From Bacteroidaceae bacterium (GTDB taxonomy: Bacteria; Bacteroidota; Bacteroidia; Bacteroidales; Bacteroidaceae), in NCBI GenBank assembly GCA_017935785.1, contig JAGBGU010000052.1:1-45526 (forward strand): 45,526 nt of DNA, given 5' to 3'. The notes beneath the pieces were generated by a model that worked only from the letters and a program-made list of their open reading frames with translations, searched no databases and was not told the origin of the DNA. This document shows, piece after piece, positions 20,784-28,074 of this stretch. Every line of letters begins with the position of its first letter. Position 1 is the first letter of the stretch. The position numbers were made by a program, and so were the translations under genes.

Positions 20784-21248
20784 TTATACTTTGATAAGAT
20801 ACTTGGTGAAGGCCACTTCGCTGAAATTCAGACGGACGGGCACTTCTTTCATCTCAGGGCGTTTCTTGCCCTCTTCCTTTACCTTCTGCATTACTCCGAT
20901 TTCAAATCCTTCGGTATCCACAGAAAGCAATGTGCCATGATACTTATGGCCGTCAAGCGTCTGCGATTCTACAGGCTTCCCTACATGAATTTCGTACTGC
21001 TTCAGCACACGGAACGGCTGTCCCAGGCCGGCGCTGCCCACTTCCAGTTCATAATCTTCATCGTCTCTGTTAAGATGTGATTCGATAAAGCGGCTCAAAT
21101 CAGCACAGTCTTCTATCCACACGCCTTCTGCATGGTCAATTACTACAACGATACGGTCGTCTGCACTCACACTTAAGTCTACAAGAAAATACTCTTTTCC
21201 TGCCAGCCATTCATTTACGGCCTCTTGTACTGCGTTTTTACTAATCAT
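20784..21248 (-). CDS. rimP: Ribosome maturation factor RimP
   Basis: A 154-residue protein needed for 30S subunit maturation. It has the N-terminal alpha-beta domain with the YELEVGSAGLGQPF region and the C-terminal SH3-like barrel (about 85-154). It is the first gene of the rimP-nusA-infB-cvpA-sufBCDS-rnhB unit, preceded by a hairpin (21274-21302) and a -7 promoter element. Confidence 0.92.
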   Translation of the reverse strand: MISKNAVQEAVNEWLAGKEYFLVDLSVSADDRIVVVIDHAEGVWIEDCADLSRFIESHLNRDDEDYELEVGSAGLGQPFRVLKQYEIHVGKPVESQTLDGHKYHGTLLSVDTEGFEIGVMQKVKEEGKKRPEMKEVPVRLNFSEVAFTKYLIKV

Positions 21249-21273
21249 GTTTTCTTAACAGTGTTATAAAGCA

Positions 21274-21302
21274 AAGTGAGGAACTTGTCAAGCCCCTCAC
21301 TT
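21274..21302 (-). other. Hairpin at the 5' end of the rimP-nusA-infB leader
   Basis: An 8-bp stem (AAGTGAGG / CCTCACTT) encloses a second 4-bp stem (CTTG / CAAG). If transcription starts just after the -7 box at 21313-21320, this hairpin sits within the first 35 nt of the mRNA. It could instead terminate the upstream S41 unit, since TTTGCTTT follows it on the minus strand. Confidence 0.5.
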
Positions 21303-21312
21303 CATCACGCTG

Positions 21313-21320
21313 CAAAGATA
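21313..21320 (-). promoter_or_regulatory. -7 promoter element for the rimP operon
   Basis: Minus strand TATCTTTG fits TAnnTTTG. No convincing TTTG -33 box is seen at 19-21 bp spacing, so only the -7 element is supported. Confidence 0.4.
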
Positions 21321-21382
21321 GTGATTATTTATGAATTAAGGGCTACGAAACCCTCTTTTTTTCATCTAAACAGTGAAAATAA

Positions 21383-21499
21383 TCACTTTTGGGGCGGACA
21401 TAATGACAAGAAAAGGTACACGATGAGCAAAACTGCCATGGCCATAGCCATCACGCCCCACATGAATCTCTGGTTTGACTTACGGATATTACGTCGCAT
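21383..21499 (-). CDS. Small single-span membrane protein (38 aa)
   Basis: ATG at 21499 opens a 38-codon frame ending in TGA at 21383. The N-terminus is basic (MRRNIRKSNQR), followed by one hydrophobic segment (about residues 13-33, rich in Met, Ala, Leu, Val) and a short CPPQK end: a plausible single-pass inner-membrane protein with its N-terminus in the cytoplasm. It starts 7 bp after the stop of the S41 protease gene, so it is probably co-transcribed with it. Family and function are not recognised. The positive-inside layout and tight spacing argue for a real gene over chance. Confidence 0.6.
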   Translation of the reverse strand: MRRNIRKSNQRFMWGVMAMAMAVLLIVYLFLSLCPPQK

Positions 21500-21506
21500 T
21501 TTTCTT

Positions 21507-23183
21507 TTATTTATGGTTGTTTTCTGTATTCTTTACCTTTACCTTCTCCCACATGGTTTTGGGGTCCGACAATAGCTCCAGGGCGCGTTCGGTACACGGG
21601 TCCTTCACCAGCATCTGCCTTATGCTTCCCTTTTGGTAATAATAGCGCCGTATCAGCTCGTCACAGATGTAAGGCTCTATTTTGTCACGGAAGCGTACCA
21701 AGTCGGCGGGCAGGTCTGTCTTCAGTTTTGATCTGAGCGCTTCCAGATCATTTTTAATGGTTTCCAGATAGCCTTCGCGCTTGGCCACGTCGCGGAACAG
21801 GTCTAATACGTTGTCGCTCCTGCGGTTATATTTGAAGCCCGAAGCGCAGATAAAGTCTACGAACTTGGCATAATCCTGGTCGGACAGGCTGAATTCTCCC
21901 GGTTGGGGAATGGACTTGTGTTCAAGGGCGTATTGCGTGGCAAAATCAAAGAACGCATCGCTGGAAACCAAGTCGTAGATGAGAGTGGGCAGACTGTCCG
22001 GCTTTATTTCCATGTCCGGCTTAATGCCTCCTCCGTCACGCACTTCTCTGCCGGAGGCAGTATGGAAGACTTTTGTCAGACTGTCAGGTACAGTCCCGAC
22101 GGAACCGTCTGGGTTGAGATGGCGGAAGTCATGAGCCTGTATGCAGCGTCCGCTGGGAATGTAGTATCTGCTGGTTGTGATTTTCAGGTTGCCGCCATAG
22201 GGGAGTTCGCGTATCATCTGGACAAATCCTTTGCCAAAAGTGCGTGCTCCGATGACTATCGCACGGTCCATATCCTGAAGACTCCCGCTTACAATTTCCG
22301 CAGAAGAGGCTGTGCCCCCGTCCACCATCACAACAAGTGGCATAACGGAGTCTACCGGCTCTACGGCTGTATAGAAATCCCTGTTCGTGCTTGCCATTTT
22401 CCCTTTGGTGAAGACTACCTTTTTCCCTTTGGGGATGAACAGGTTGGCAATGTCAACCGATTCGTCCAGCGAACCTCCGGGGTTGTCCCGCAAATCCAGT
22501 ACCATTCTGTCAGCCCCCTGTTTTTTCAGTTCTATAAGCGCCTGCTTCATTTCTCGGCTGGCTCCGTCGGCAAAACCGGAAAGACAGATGTAGCCTATAC
22601 CTGGCTTCAGCATACCGTAGTAGGGGACTTGTGGAACCTTTATGGTCTCGCGGGTAATCTTGAACGACAAAGGTTTCTTTACTCCCGGCCGTTGTACCTT
22701 TAGCTCAAATGTGGTTCCGGCCTCGCCGCGCAGCATGTTGCTCACTTTGTCAACCGGCATCCCCTTTACGTCTTTTTTGTCAATAGCCAGAATGATGTCT
22801 CCGGCCTTCACACCGGCTTTTTGGCTTGGCGAGTCCCAATAAGGTTCGCTTATAACCACACGGTCCTCCTTTTTGTGGAAGCGTACCACACTGCCGATAC
22901 CGGCATATTTGCCAGTGGACATCGTGCGCAGCTCCTCATTGTTAAGCGGATAATATCCTGTATAGGGATCCACCTTGCTTAGCATGCCGTCAATGCACCA
23001 TTGCATCACGGTATCTGCATTCAGAGTGTCTACATAGAACAGCTCCAGTTGTTTATACAAATCGTTGAAGATTTCCAAATTCCTGCTTACAGCCGACAGA
23101 TGGCCTTCCTTTTCCTGGGCATGCACGGTTGCCCCTATCAGTATAAATCCAATCAAACAGATTGTCTTCCTCATTTTCTCCAT
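21507..23183 (-). CDS. S41 family C-terminal processing peptidase
   Basis: A 558-residue exported serine protease. A signal peptide covers about 1-23 (ends VHAQ), the PDZ domain about 90-165, and the S41 catalytic domain about 185-345, with S293 in GGTASSAEI and K318 in TFGKGFVQ. Their 25-residue spacing matches the Ser-Lys dyad of CtpB-type proteases. A helical C-terminal region of about 200 residues follows, as is common in Bacteroidetes tail-specific proteases. It acts on periplasmic or envelope proteins; the substrate is unknown. A second ATG at 23174 (MRKTIC) is an equally good start. The 38-aa membrane protein follows 7 bp downstream. Confidence 0.9.
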   Translation of the reverse strand: MEKMRKTICLIGFILIGATVHAQEKEGHLSAVSRNLEIFNDLYKQLELFYVDTLNADTVMQWCIDGMLSKVDPYTGYYPLNNEELRTMSTGKYAGIGSVVRFHKKEDRVVISEPYWDSPSQKAGVKAGDIILAIDKKDVKGMPVDKVSNMLRGEAGTTFELKVQRPGVKKPLSFKITRETIKVPQVPYYGMLKPGIGYICLSGFADGASREMKQALIELKKQGADRMVLDLRDNPGGSLDESVDIANLFIPKGKKVVFTKGKMASTNRDFYTAVEPVDSVMPLVVMVDGGTASSAEIVSGSLQDMDRAIVIGARTFGKGFVQMIRELPYGGNLKITTSRYYIPSGRCIQAHDFRHLNPDGSVGTVPDSLTKVFHTASGREVRDGGGIKPDMEIKPDSLPTLIYDLVSSDAFFDFATQYALEHKSIPQPGEFSLSDQDYAKFVDFICASGFKYNRRSDNVLDLFRDVAKREGYLETIKNDLEALRSKLKTDLPADLVRFRDKIEPYICDELIRRYYYQKGSIRQMLVKDPCTERALELLSDPKTMWEKVKVKNTENNHK

Positions 23184-23319
23184 ATTATATTTACTTGTTC
23201 ACAATCCTCATTTCGGGCAGCCAAATGGTTTTCAATCCCTTTGTTCCGGTAAAAATGCCACATAAGACATGGCCGGAAACAATTATTTTGCCTGTTTTCC
23301 GTATTTTTTTTGCAAAGAT

Positions 23320-23351
23320 ATTGCATATTTCGCAAAAAAGCTCTAATTTTG
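23320..23351 (+). promoter_or_regulatory. Promoter of the tRNA-Asn pair
   Basis: ATTG (23320-23323), 20-bp spacer, TAATTTTG (23344-23351): a good Bacteroidetes promoter placed about 31 bp before the first tRNA. An opposite-strand TATCTTTG (23320-23313) could serve the divergent S41 gene. Confidence 0.6.
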
Positions 23352-23382
23352 CAGCGCAATTGAGGAAAAACTCAAAAAAGTT

Positions 23383-23456
23383 GCTTCAGTAGCTCAGTTG
23401 GTTAGAGCACATGACTGTTAATCATGGGGTCGTTGGTTCAAGCCCATCCTGAAGCG
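23383..23456 (+). tRNA. tRNA-Asn (GTT), copy 1
   Basis: Cloverleaf: acceptor GCTTCAG / CTGAAGC with discriminator G, D-stem GCTC / GAGC, anticodon stem CATGA / TCATG with loop CTGTTAA (anticodon GTT at 23417-23419), T-loop TTCAAGC. The T-stem (GTTGG / CCATC) has one U-U mismatch at its second pair. CCA is not encoded. Confidence 0.95.
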
Positions 23457-23482
23457 CAAAGTTTACTTCCGAGATTGCAAAT

Positions 23483-23556
23483 GCTTCAGTAGCTCAGTTG
23501 GTTAGAGCACATGACTGTTAATCATGGGGTCGTTGGTTCAAGCCCATCCTGAAGCG
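23483..23556 (+). tRNA. tRNA-Asn (GTT), copy 2
   Basis: Identical in sequence to copy 1 and offset by exactly 100 bp, with the anticodon at 23517-23519. The two share one promoter and end at the UUCG-loop terminator. The 26-bp spacer between them is not repeated. Confidence 0.95.
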
Positions 23557-23562
23557 CTTCAG

Positions 23563-23591
23563 AAAGGGAATTACTTCGGTAGTTCCTTTTT
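23563..23591 (+). terminator. UUCG-tetraloop terminator of the tRNA-Asn pair
   Basis: A 12-bp stem (23563-23574 with 23579-23590, two G-U wobbles) is closed by a TTCG loop and runs into TTTTT, 7 nt after the second tRNA. Confidence 0.85.
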
Positions 23592-23651
23592 GTGTTTTAA
23601 GTCGGTTTCTTTCCGCTTTATACATTATATATTATATATACCGACTTCGTT

Positions 23652-23699
23652 CTGCCGAATTTGCAATTCGGCAGCTATGAGTATAAGCATTTGTAATGC
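23652..23699. repeat. Left REP unit of the RAYT element (two hairpins)
   Basis: Hairpin 1: CTGCCGAATT-TGC-AATTCGGCAG (23652-23674). Linker CTATGAGTATAA. Hairpin 2: GCATT-TGT-AATGC (23687-23699). Both stems are perfect. Confidence 0.8.
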
Positions 23700-23708
23700 G
23701 TTTGACAA

Positions 23709-24251
23709 TTAAAATCTTATTACCTCAACATTCAGCAGTCCTTTTTCTCCCGCATAGTCCGACCCCGAACTATATAGGTAATCCTCTGGCCTGGCCACAA
23801 TCTCGGCTCTTACTGGATTCTGATGGATGTAGTTAATTTTTTGCCGCAGGAACTCTGGTGTATAAATATCCTCTACGTAGTTGCCTTCTCGCCAGAAACG
23901 GTAATTTGTAATCTTTTTATCGTTCGCACCAGCAAAGCGGAAGCGGTCGAGCATCCACGTCCGTCGGCTTTCGTGTTCGTCTTCTTCCAGTGTCTTCAAT
24001 ATTTTCTTGTTCGTAAATTTTTTGAAATCGCGCAGAATTTCACCGATAGTTTGTTTCCCCTCCGTACTTACTACCATGTGTAGGTGGTTCGACATCAGTA
24101 CCCAAGCGTAAATCTTAAGCCCCTTTGCCTGCTGGCAATAGGTGAGCGAATCAACAACAATATGGCGATAACTGGCGCGAGTGAAGATGTCTACCCAGTC
24201 AATTACGGTAGATGTTGTGAAGTAGAGGTGTTTTGTGAGGGGTGTTGTCAT
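23709..24251 (-). CDS. REP-associated tyrosine transposase (Y1/HUH, RAYT)
   Basis: A 180-residue single-strand DNA transposase of the IS200-related TnpA_REP type. The HUH motif is H56-L-H58 in MSNHLHMVV. The likely nucleophile tyrosine is Y141 in the YIHQNPVRA motif, followed by the family-typical DYLYSSGSDY end. RAYTs are usually single-copy domesticated enzymes that bind and cleave REP hairpins flanking them, and such hairpins are present on both sides here. The length is normal and the frame intact, so the enzyme may be active. No second transposon gene is present. Confidence 0.9.
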   Translation of the reverse strand: MTTPLTKHLYFTTSTVIDWVDIFTRASYRHIVVDSLTYCQQAKGLKIYAWVLMSNHLHMVVSTEGKQTIGEILRDFKKFTNKKILKTLEEDEHESRRTWMLDRFRFAGANDKKITNYRFWREGNYVEDIYTPEFLRQKINYIHQNPVRAEIVARPEDYLYSSGSDYAGEKGLLNVEVIRF

Positions 24252-24299
24252 TTGAATTTATATTTTGAGCATTCTTCTTTGAATTGTTTTTCTTTTTTC

Positions 24300-24347
24300 G
24301 AATTGTAAATTCTTATACTCACGGCAGACGAATTTCAAATTCGCCTG
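24300..24347. repeat. Right REP unit of the RAYT element (two hairpins, inverted)
   Basis: Reverse complement of the left layout: GAATT-GTA-AATTC (24300-24312), linker TTATACTCACGG, then a 10-bp stem (24325-24334 with 24338-24347, one G-U on the minus-strand RNA/DNA fold). Stem bases differ from the left unit in matched pairs. Confidence 0.8.
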
Positions 24348-24542
24348 AACGAGCGGGAAAACATTATCTGGGGTTTCACAAGACAAAGATATTCTTTTTC
24401 CATGATAATATAGCCGTTCCCTGTGTTTTGAGCCATAAATTCTGACCCGTTCACGTCACTGAACCTAAAAATATGTTGTCTAAATGGTTCGTTTTCATAT
24501 TTTATCATTATTTTTGCACATAATATTTTGCGTAAACACATC

Positions 24543-25730
24543 ATGAGAAAACTTTGTTCCTGCATCTGTTTTTGGGTGCTTTCGCTTTTTGTCCTCTGTG
24601 CAGCCGAACCGGTTTGGGTTAACGACAGCCTGCTCTTGGGCGATGACAAAACCGAATCATATCTGCCTTTGTTGAAAGGGAAAAGGGTTGCCGTGTTCAG
24701 CAACCATACAGGATGTCTGAGCAACGGAAAGCACATACTGGATGTGTTGGTTAAGGAAAAAGTACAGGTAACCACTCTGTTTTCACCCGAACACGGATTC
24801 CGGGGCGATGCCGACGCCGGGGAGCATGTAGGGAACAGCGTGGACAAGGATACCGGTATTCCCATTCTTTCCCTTTACGATGGCAAACGTCCCGGCCCAA
24901 GCGACGAGGCCATGAGGCGTTTCGACGTACTTGTCGTTGATATTCAGGATGTGGGGCTGCGCTTCTATACCTACTATGTAACCATGCTCCGTCTGATGCG
25001 GCGGTGCAGCGAGTTCGGACATCAGGTTGTCATCCTGGACCGTCCCAATCCCAACGGGCATTTTGTGGACGGCCCCATTCTGGACATGAGTCTGAAGAGT
25101 GGCGTGGGGGCATTGCCTGTTCCCATTGTACACGGAATGACGCTGGGCGAACTGGCCTTTATGGCTACCGGAGAAGGGTGGGTGCCGCCTTGCGGGCTTA
25201 CCGTTATACCATGTTCGGGCTATAGCCATCAGTCTTTTTATAAACTGCCTGTTGCGCCCAGTCCCAATCTGCCCAATATGGCGTCTGTCTACCTCTATCC
25301 CAGTACCTGCTATTTTGAGGGAACCAGTGTCTCTCTGGGCAGAGGTACCGACCATCCTTTCCAGATTTACGGTCATCCCGATATGCAAGACTGTCCGTTC
25401 AGCTTCACTCCGGAAAGCAGGCCCGGAGCCAAGAACCCTCCTTTGCTTGACAAACTTTGCCACGGAGTGGATCTTACCGGGATAAGCCTGGCCGACTTAC
25501 AAAGAAAAGCCAGAATTGACCTCAGCTATGTGGTGGACGCATTCCGCCGCATGAAGGATAAGGAGCAGTTTTTCCTGAAGAACAGATTCTTCGATCTGCT
25601 TACCGGACAGCGCCATATCCGTCAAATGATTCTGGACGGCCATTCCGCACAAGAGATAGAAGCAACCTGGAAGGAGGATGCGGCCCGTTTCAGGGAACAA
25701 CGCCGGAAATATCTTATCTATCCCGAATAA
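24543..25730 (+). CDS. DUF1343 (NamZ/GH171-like) exported protein
   Basis: A 395-residue protein with a signal peptide (about 1-20). It is full-length DUF1343, with FSNHTGCLSNGKH, FSPEHGFRGDADAGE, VDIQDVGLRFYTY and LDRPNPNG motifs. Characterised members (NamZ, GH171) are exo-beta-N-acetylmuramidases that release MurNAc from peptidoglycan fragments, so a cell-wall recycling or foraging role in the periplasm is likely. An in-frame TTG lies 15 bp upstream, but ATG at 24543 directly precedes the signal peptide and is preferred. TATTTTTG at 24509-24516 fits a -7 box, though a -33 box is unclear. Monocistronic, convergent with the GH43 gene. Confidence 0.88.
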   Translation: MRKLCSCICFWVLSLFVLCAAEPVWVNDSLLLGDDKTESYLPLLKGKRVAVFSNHTGCLSNGKHILDVLVKEKVQVTTLFSPEHGFRGDADAGEHVGNSVDKDTGIPILSLYDGKRPGPSDEAMRRFDVLVVDIQDVGLRFYTYYVTMLRLMRRCSEFGHQVVILDRPNPNGHFVDGPILDMSLKSGVGALPVPIVHGMTLGELAFMATGEGWVPPCGLTVIPCSGYSHQSFYKLPVAPSPNLPNMASVYLYPSTCYFEGTSVSLGRGTDHPFQIYGHPDMQDCPFSFTPESRPGAKNPPLLDKLCHGVDLTGISLADLQRKARIDLSYVVDAFRRMKDKEQFFLKNRFFDLLTGQRHIRQMILDGHSAQEIEATWKEDAARFREQRRKYLIYPE

Positions 25731-25834
25731 AACTTTACAAATAAACAACTTTTCCAGGGCTGATAAAGGTTGTGTCGTACTGAAAGAATCCCTGGACCTC
25801 TGTGTGTCTTTTGAGCCAGCAGGCTGGCAGTAAA

Positions 25835-25928
25835 TTTACATCTAAGTGTAAATGGATTTACATAGTTGTGTAAATCCATTTACCTAACTATGTAAACGTA
25901 TTTACCTAACTATGTAAACACGTTTACA
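25835..25928. repeat. 22-bp-period array of palindromic units
   Basis: Four full 18-bp units TTTAC(N8)GTAAA start at 25835, 25857, 25879 and 25901, and a half unit starts at 25923: an exact 22-bp period. Units 3 and 4 are identical; unit 2 is close to their reverse complement. In the alternative register, 14-bp palindromes GTAAAY-NN-RTTTAC alternate with 8-bp linkers. Positions 25848-25883 form one perfect 15-bp-arm inverted repeat with a 6-nt loop. It lies between two convergent genes. Confidence 0.85.
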
Positions 25929-26054
25929 TTTTAATAAAAATAAATTGTAAATGCAATATACTGTTAATCAGAGTTTAATGAGCCTTGTGGATTTTTGCGG
26001 ATTCTTCTGCGTTTTTGTCAAATCCGTTTTGTTGGTGGTATCGGGCAGGCCAGA

Positions 26055-26093
26055 ACTCCAATACCCATGGAATACCATTTGGCATATTGGAGT
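26055..26093. other. Hairpin past the GH43 gene
   Basis: A 9-bp perfect stem (ACTCCAATA / TATTGGAGT) contains a nested ATGG-AATA-CCAT stem. It lies 6 bp from the stop codon of the minus-strand GH43 gene. It may stabilise or end that transcript, but no U tract follows. The rest of 25731-26099 holds the 22-bp array and a small GCCAGC/GCTGGC palindrome (25815-25828). Confidence 0.5.
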
Positions 26094-26099
26094 AGGGCC

Positions 26100-27836
26100 T
26101 TATTCAACTTTTATTATTTTTGACATTTTTCCTAATCCTTTTTCATTGAAAGGCTGAACGGATACATAATAGGTTTGTTCGCTGTCAAAGAATCCATAGT
26201 TTATGTCTGTAGTGTAGACGCGTGATGCGTGGTTCATACGTTCTTCAGTTGTACCCCAACGTACGATATAGCCGTTTGCCTCCTGTTGTGGTTCCCATGA
26301 CATGACAATGCGTCTTCTGTCGGCTTGGCGAATGGCGTTGAAACCTTTTACCAAGGGTGGCACCTTTCCCTTTGCGCGGCCAAATACGCGCAGGTCGCTT
26401 ACGGAGAATTGTCCGACGGCAAAGTCTGTTTTATTGGTTACGCGCAAATAGCGGATTGGATTGGCTTTGGGCAGTACAAAAAGTTCATATATCTGATCTT
26501 TTGTGTTATTTGATCTGTCAAGTACGGTATGCCACTTTTCCCCGTCATCAGAACCTTCAACTAGATATTTATAGACAGGGATATTTTTGTCATAACGGTA
26601 ACTTTTGAACCCTTCGTCGGCAAAGCACACTTCAAGAGCCTCTACGCTCATGGTACGACCCAGATCCATTTGCAGCCATTCTCCGTTTTTCCCCGTTTGT
26701 GCCGACCACCATGAACGGATATTATCGTCTGCGGCCTTATCGGGTGTCATCTCGTTAAGTGTGGACGAGGCAGTCATTGTCTTGTTAATACTTAGTATGT
26801 TCATATTGAGTAGGATGGACTCTTTTTCAAAATCCATTTTTTTGTCGGGTACGACAAATGGTTTGTCGAATCCGTCGGTAATGGCATGTGCATATCCGTT
26901 ATTGTAAAAAGCGGGAAATATGCCAATACGGCGCTCGTAATGTTCGCGTGTCCCTATTATGAGTGAAGCCACATACCATTGGTTGCCATAGCGGTCTTTG
27001 AACGGATGTCCGTGACCACCTCCGGTGAAGAATCCATCAGGTCTGATGGCATAGGGTGAGCCTTCCATCGGTTCGAATGGGCCTAAAGGACTTTTTCCTA
27101 CATATGCCCCAGAACAATAAGTTGTATATTCAGTACCCGGAGTAGCATAGAAGAAATAATAGTGGTCGCCTTCATGAACCATGCTGACTCCTTCGTTCCA
27201 TCCTTTTTCGTTTGTTTTTTCATTATGGTTCCCTGGTACTTCCCAGCCAAGTCGTTCCCCATTGTAGGGCATCATGTCTACCTCTTCGGAGATGCGCCTG
27301 AAGTTGTTTTTGGGGTCTACCTCATAGCCTTTCATCGGCCCTCCAGATGAACAGCCGTATAGGAAAAACACACGGCCGTCGTTGTCTATGAAAAAATCGG
27401 GGTCACCTGTACCTGGTAATTCCGCACCTTCCACCAGTTCCCATTTATCGTTGAGCGGATCGTTTGAACGGTATAATTTGTTGTTCCCGAAACCTAAATA
27501 GTAGATGTAGTCATCGTAAACCATTACGGCAGGTGCCCACTCTTTTACCAGAGGCATTTTGCTGAACATGTGCGTCCAGTCGCGCAGATTGTCGGAGTAT
27601 GAATAACCAGCAGCGTGCGATGAGAAGAGAAAATACTTGTCCTTGTAGAGTATAATAACCGGATCGGCGCCCGTGCGGTGGACTGGGTCTTTTTCTTCGA
27701 ATTTATAACTGAGGTTAAGAGGATTAGTCATAATGACTTTTCCGTTTTCTTTGTCGTTGGCTATTGCTTCTGTAGCCAATAACATCACGAACAGCGATAA
27801 TGACTGCAAGAGAACCTTTGGTGTTTTCATTTTCAT
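26100..27836 (-). CDS. GH43-family glycoside hydrolase with discoidin (F5/8C) and Fn3 domains
   Basis: A 578-residue exported enzyme with a signal peptide at about 1-26. A five-bladed GH43 domain (about 40-330) carries a candidate catalytic base D58 (GADPV), modulator D145/D147 (GDPDFF) and acid E215 (WNEGVS). It is followed by an F5/8 type C carbohydrate-binding domain (about 340-490) and a fibronectin type III domain (about 495-578). GH43 enzymes commonly act on arabinose, xylose or galactose linkages; subfamily and substrate cannot be assigned by eye. It is co-directional with the GH92 gene upstream, but a MITE-like insertion lies between them. ATG at residue 3 is an alternative start. Confidence 0.85.
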   Translation of the reverse strand: MKMKTPKVLLQSLSLFVMLLATEAIANDKENGKVIMTNPLNLSYKFEEKDPVHRTGADPVIILYKDKYFLFSSHAAGYSYSDNLRDWTHMFSKMPLVKEWAPAVMVYDDYIYYLGFGNNKLYRSNDPLNDKWELVEGAELPGTGDPDFFIDNDGRVFFLYGCSSGGPMKGYEVDPKNNFRRISEEVDMMPYNGERLGWEVPGNHNEKTNEKGWNEGVSMVHEGDHYYFFYATPGTEYTTYCSGAYVGKSPLGPFEPMEGSPYAIRPDGFFTGGGHGHPFKDRYGNQWYVASLIIGTREHYERRIGIFPAFYNNGYAHAITDGFDKPFVVPDKKMDFEKESILLNMNILSINKTMTASSTLNEMTPDKAADDNIRSWWSAQTGKNGEWLQMDLGRTMSVEALEVCFADEGFKSYRYDKNIPVYKYLVEGSDDGEKWHTVLDRSNNTKDQIYELFVLPKANPIRYLRVTNKTDFAVGQFSVSDLRVFGRAKGKVPPLVKGFNAIRQADRRRIVMSWEPQQEANGYIVRWGTTEERMNHASRVYTTDINYGFFDSEQTYYVSVQPFNEKGLGKMSKIIKVE

Positions 27837-27866
27837 TTTGCTTATAATTCGGTAAAATGGGGTAAT

Positions 27867-28060
27867 GGGTGGTTCTAAAAATTCTGGATTTAGGTTTTTA
27901 CCTTTTCTGGTGTTCTCCGTTTCGGCCGCTTTTCGTCTCTTTCGGTGTCATTTTGTCAAGTATCATCAGTCACATAGCACGCTATGCTCCCTCTTCAACT
28001 TACAAAAGCACATCCGAAAATAGATCGAAAATCAACACAACATAATTTTTAGAACCACCC
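27867..28060. mobile_element. MITE-like element with 17-bp terminal inverted repeats
   Basis: GGGTGGTTCTAAAAATT (27867-27883) and its exact complement (28044-28060) bound 194 bp. The tetramer TAAT directly flanks both ends (27863-27866 and 28061-28064), a likely 4-bp target duplication. No coding capacity is seen inside. It is probably mobilised in trans by a transposase with matching ends; it sits in the 5' region of the GH43 gene. Confidence 0.85.
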
Positions 28061-28074
28061 TAATATGATTGCGG

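Larger units (their letters stand above)
23652..24347. mobile_element. RAYT element: transposase flanked by inverted double-hairpin REPs
   Basis: A single-gene element of about 696 bp. Both ends carry the same bipartite structure in inverted orientation: a 10-bp-stem hairpin, a TGAGTATAA-containing linker, then a 5-bp-stem hairpin. The two copies differ in sequence but both hairpins are kept by paired changes. It lies 60 bp past the tRNA-Asn terminator. Confidence 0.75.

Noticed and set aside
21331..21360. Plus-strand terminator (AGGG...CCCT followed by T7)
   Set aside because: The stem is only 4 bp and no plus-strand gene precedes it.
21276..21575. 99-codon plus-strand open frame between rimP and the S41 gene
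   Set aside because: It overlaps the rimP promoter region, the 38-aa minus-strand gene and the end of the S41 gene, with no recognisable features of its own.
25835..25928. Possible CRISPR array
   Set aside because: Unit plus spacer is only 22 bp with 4- to 8-bp spacers, far too short for CRISPR, and no cas gene is present.
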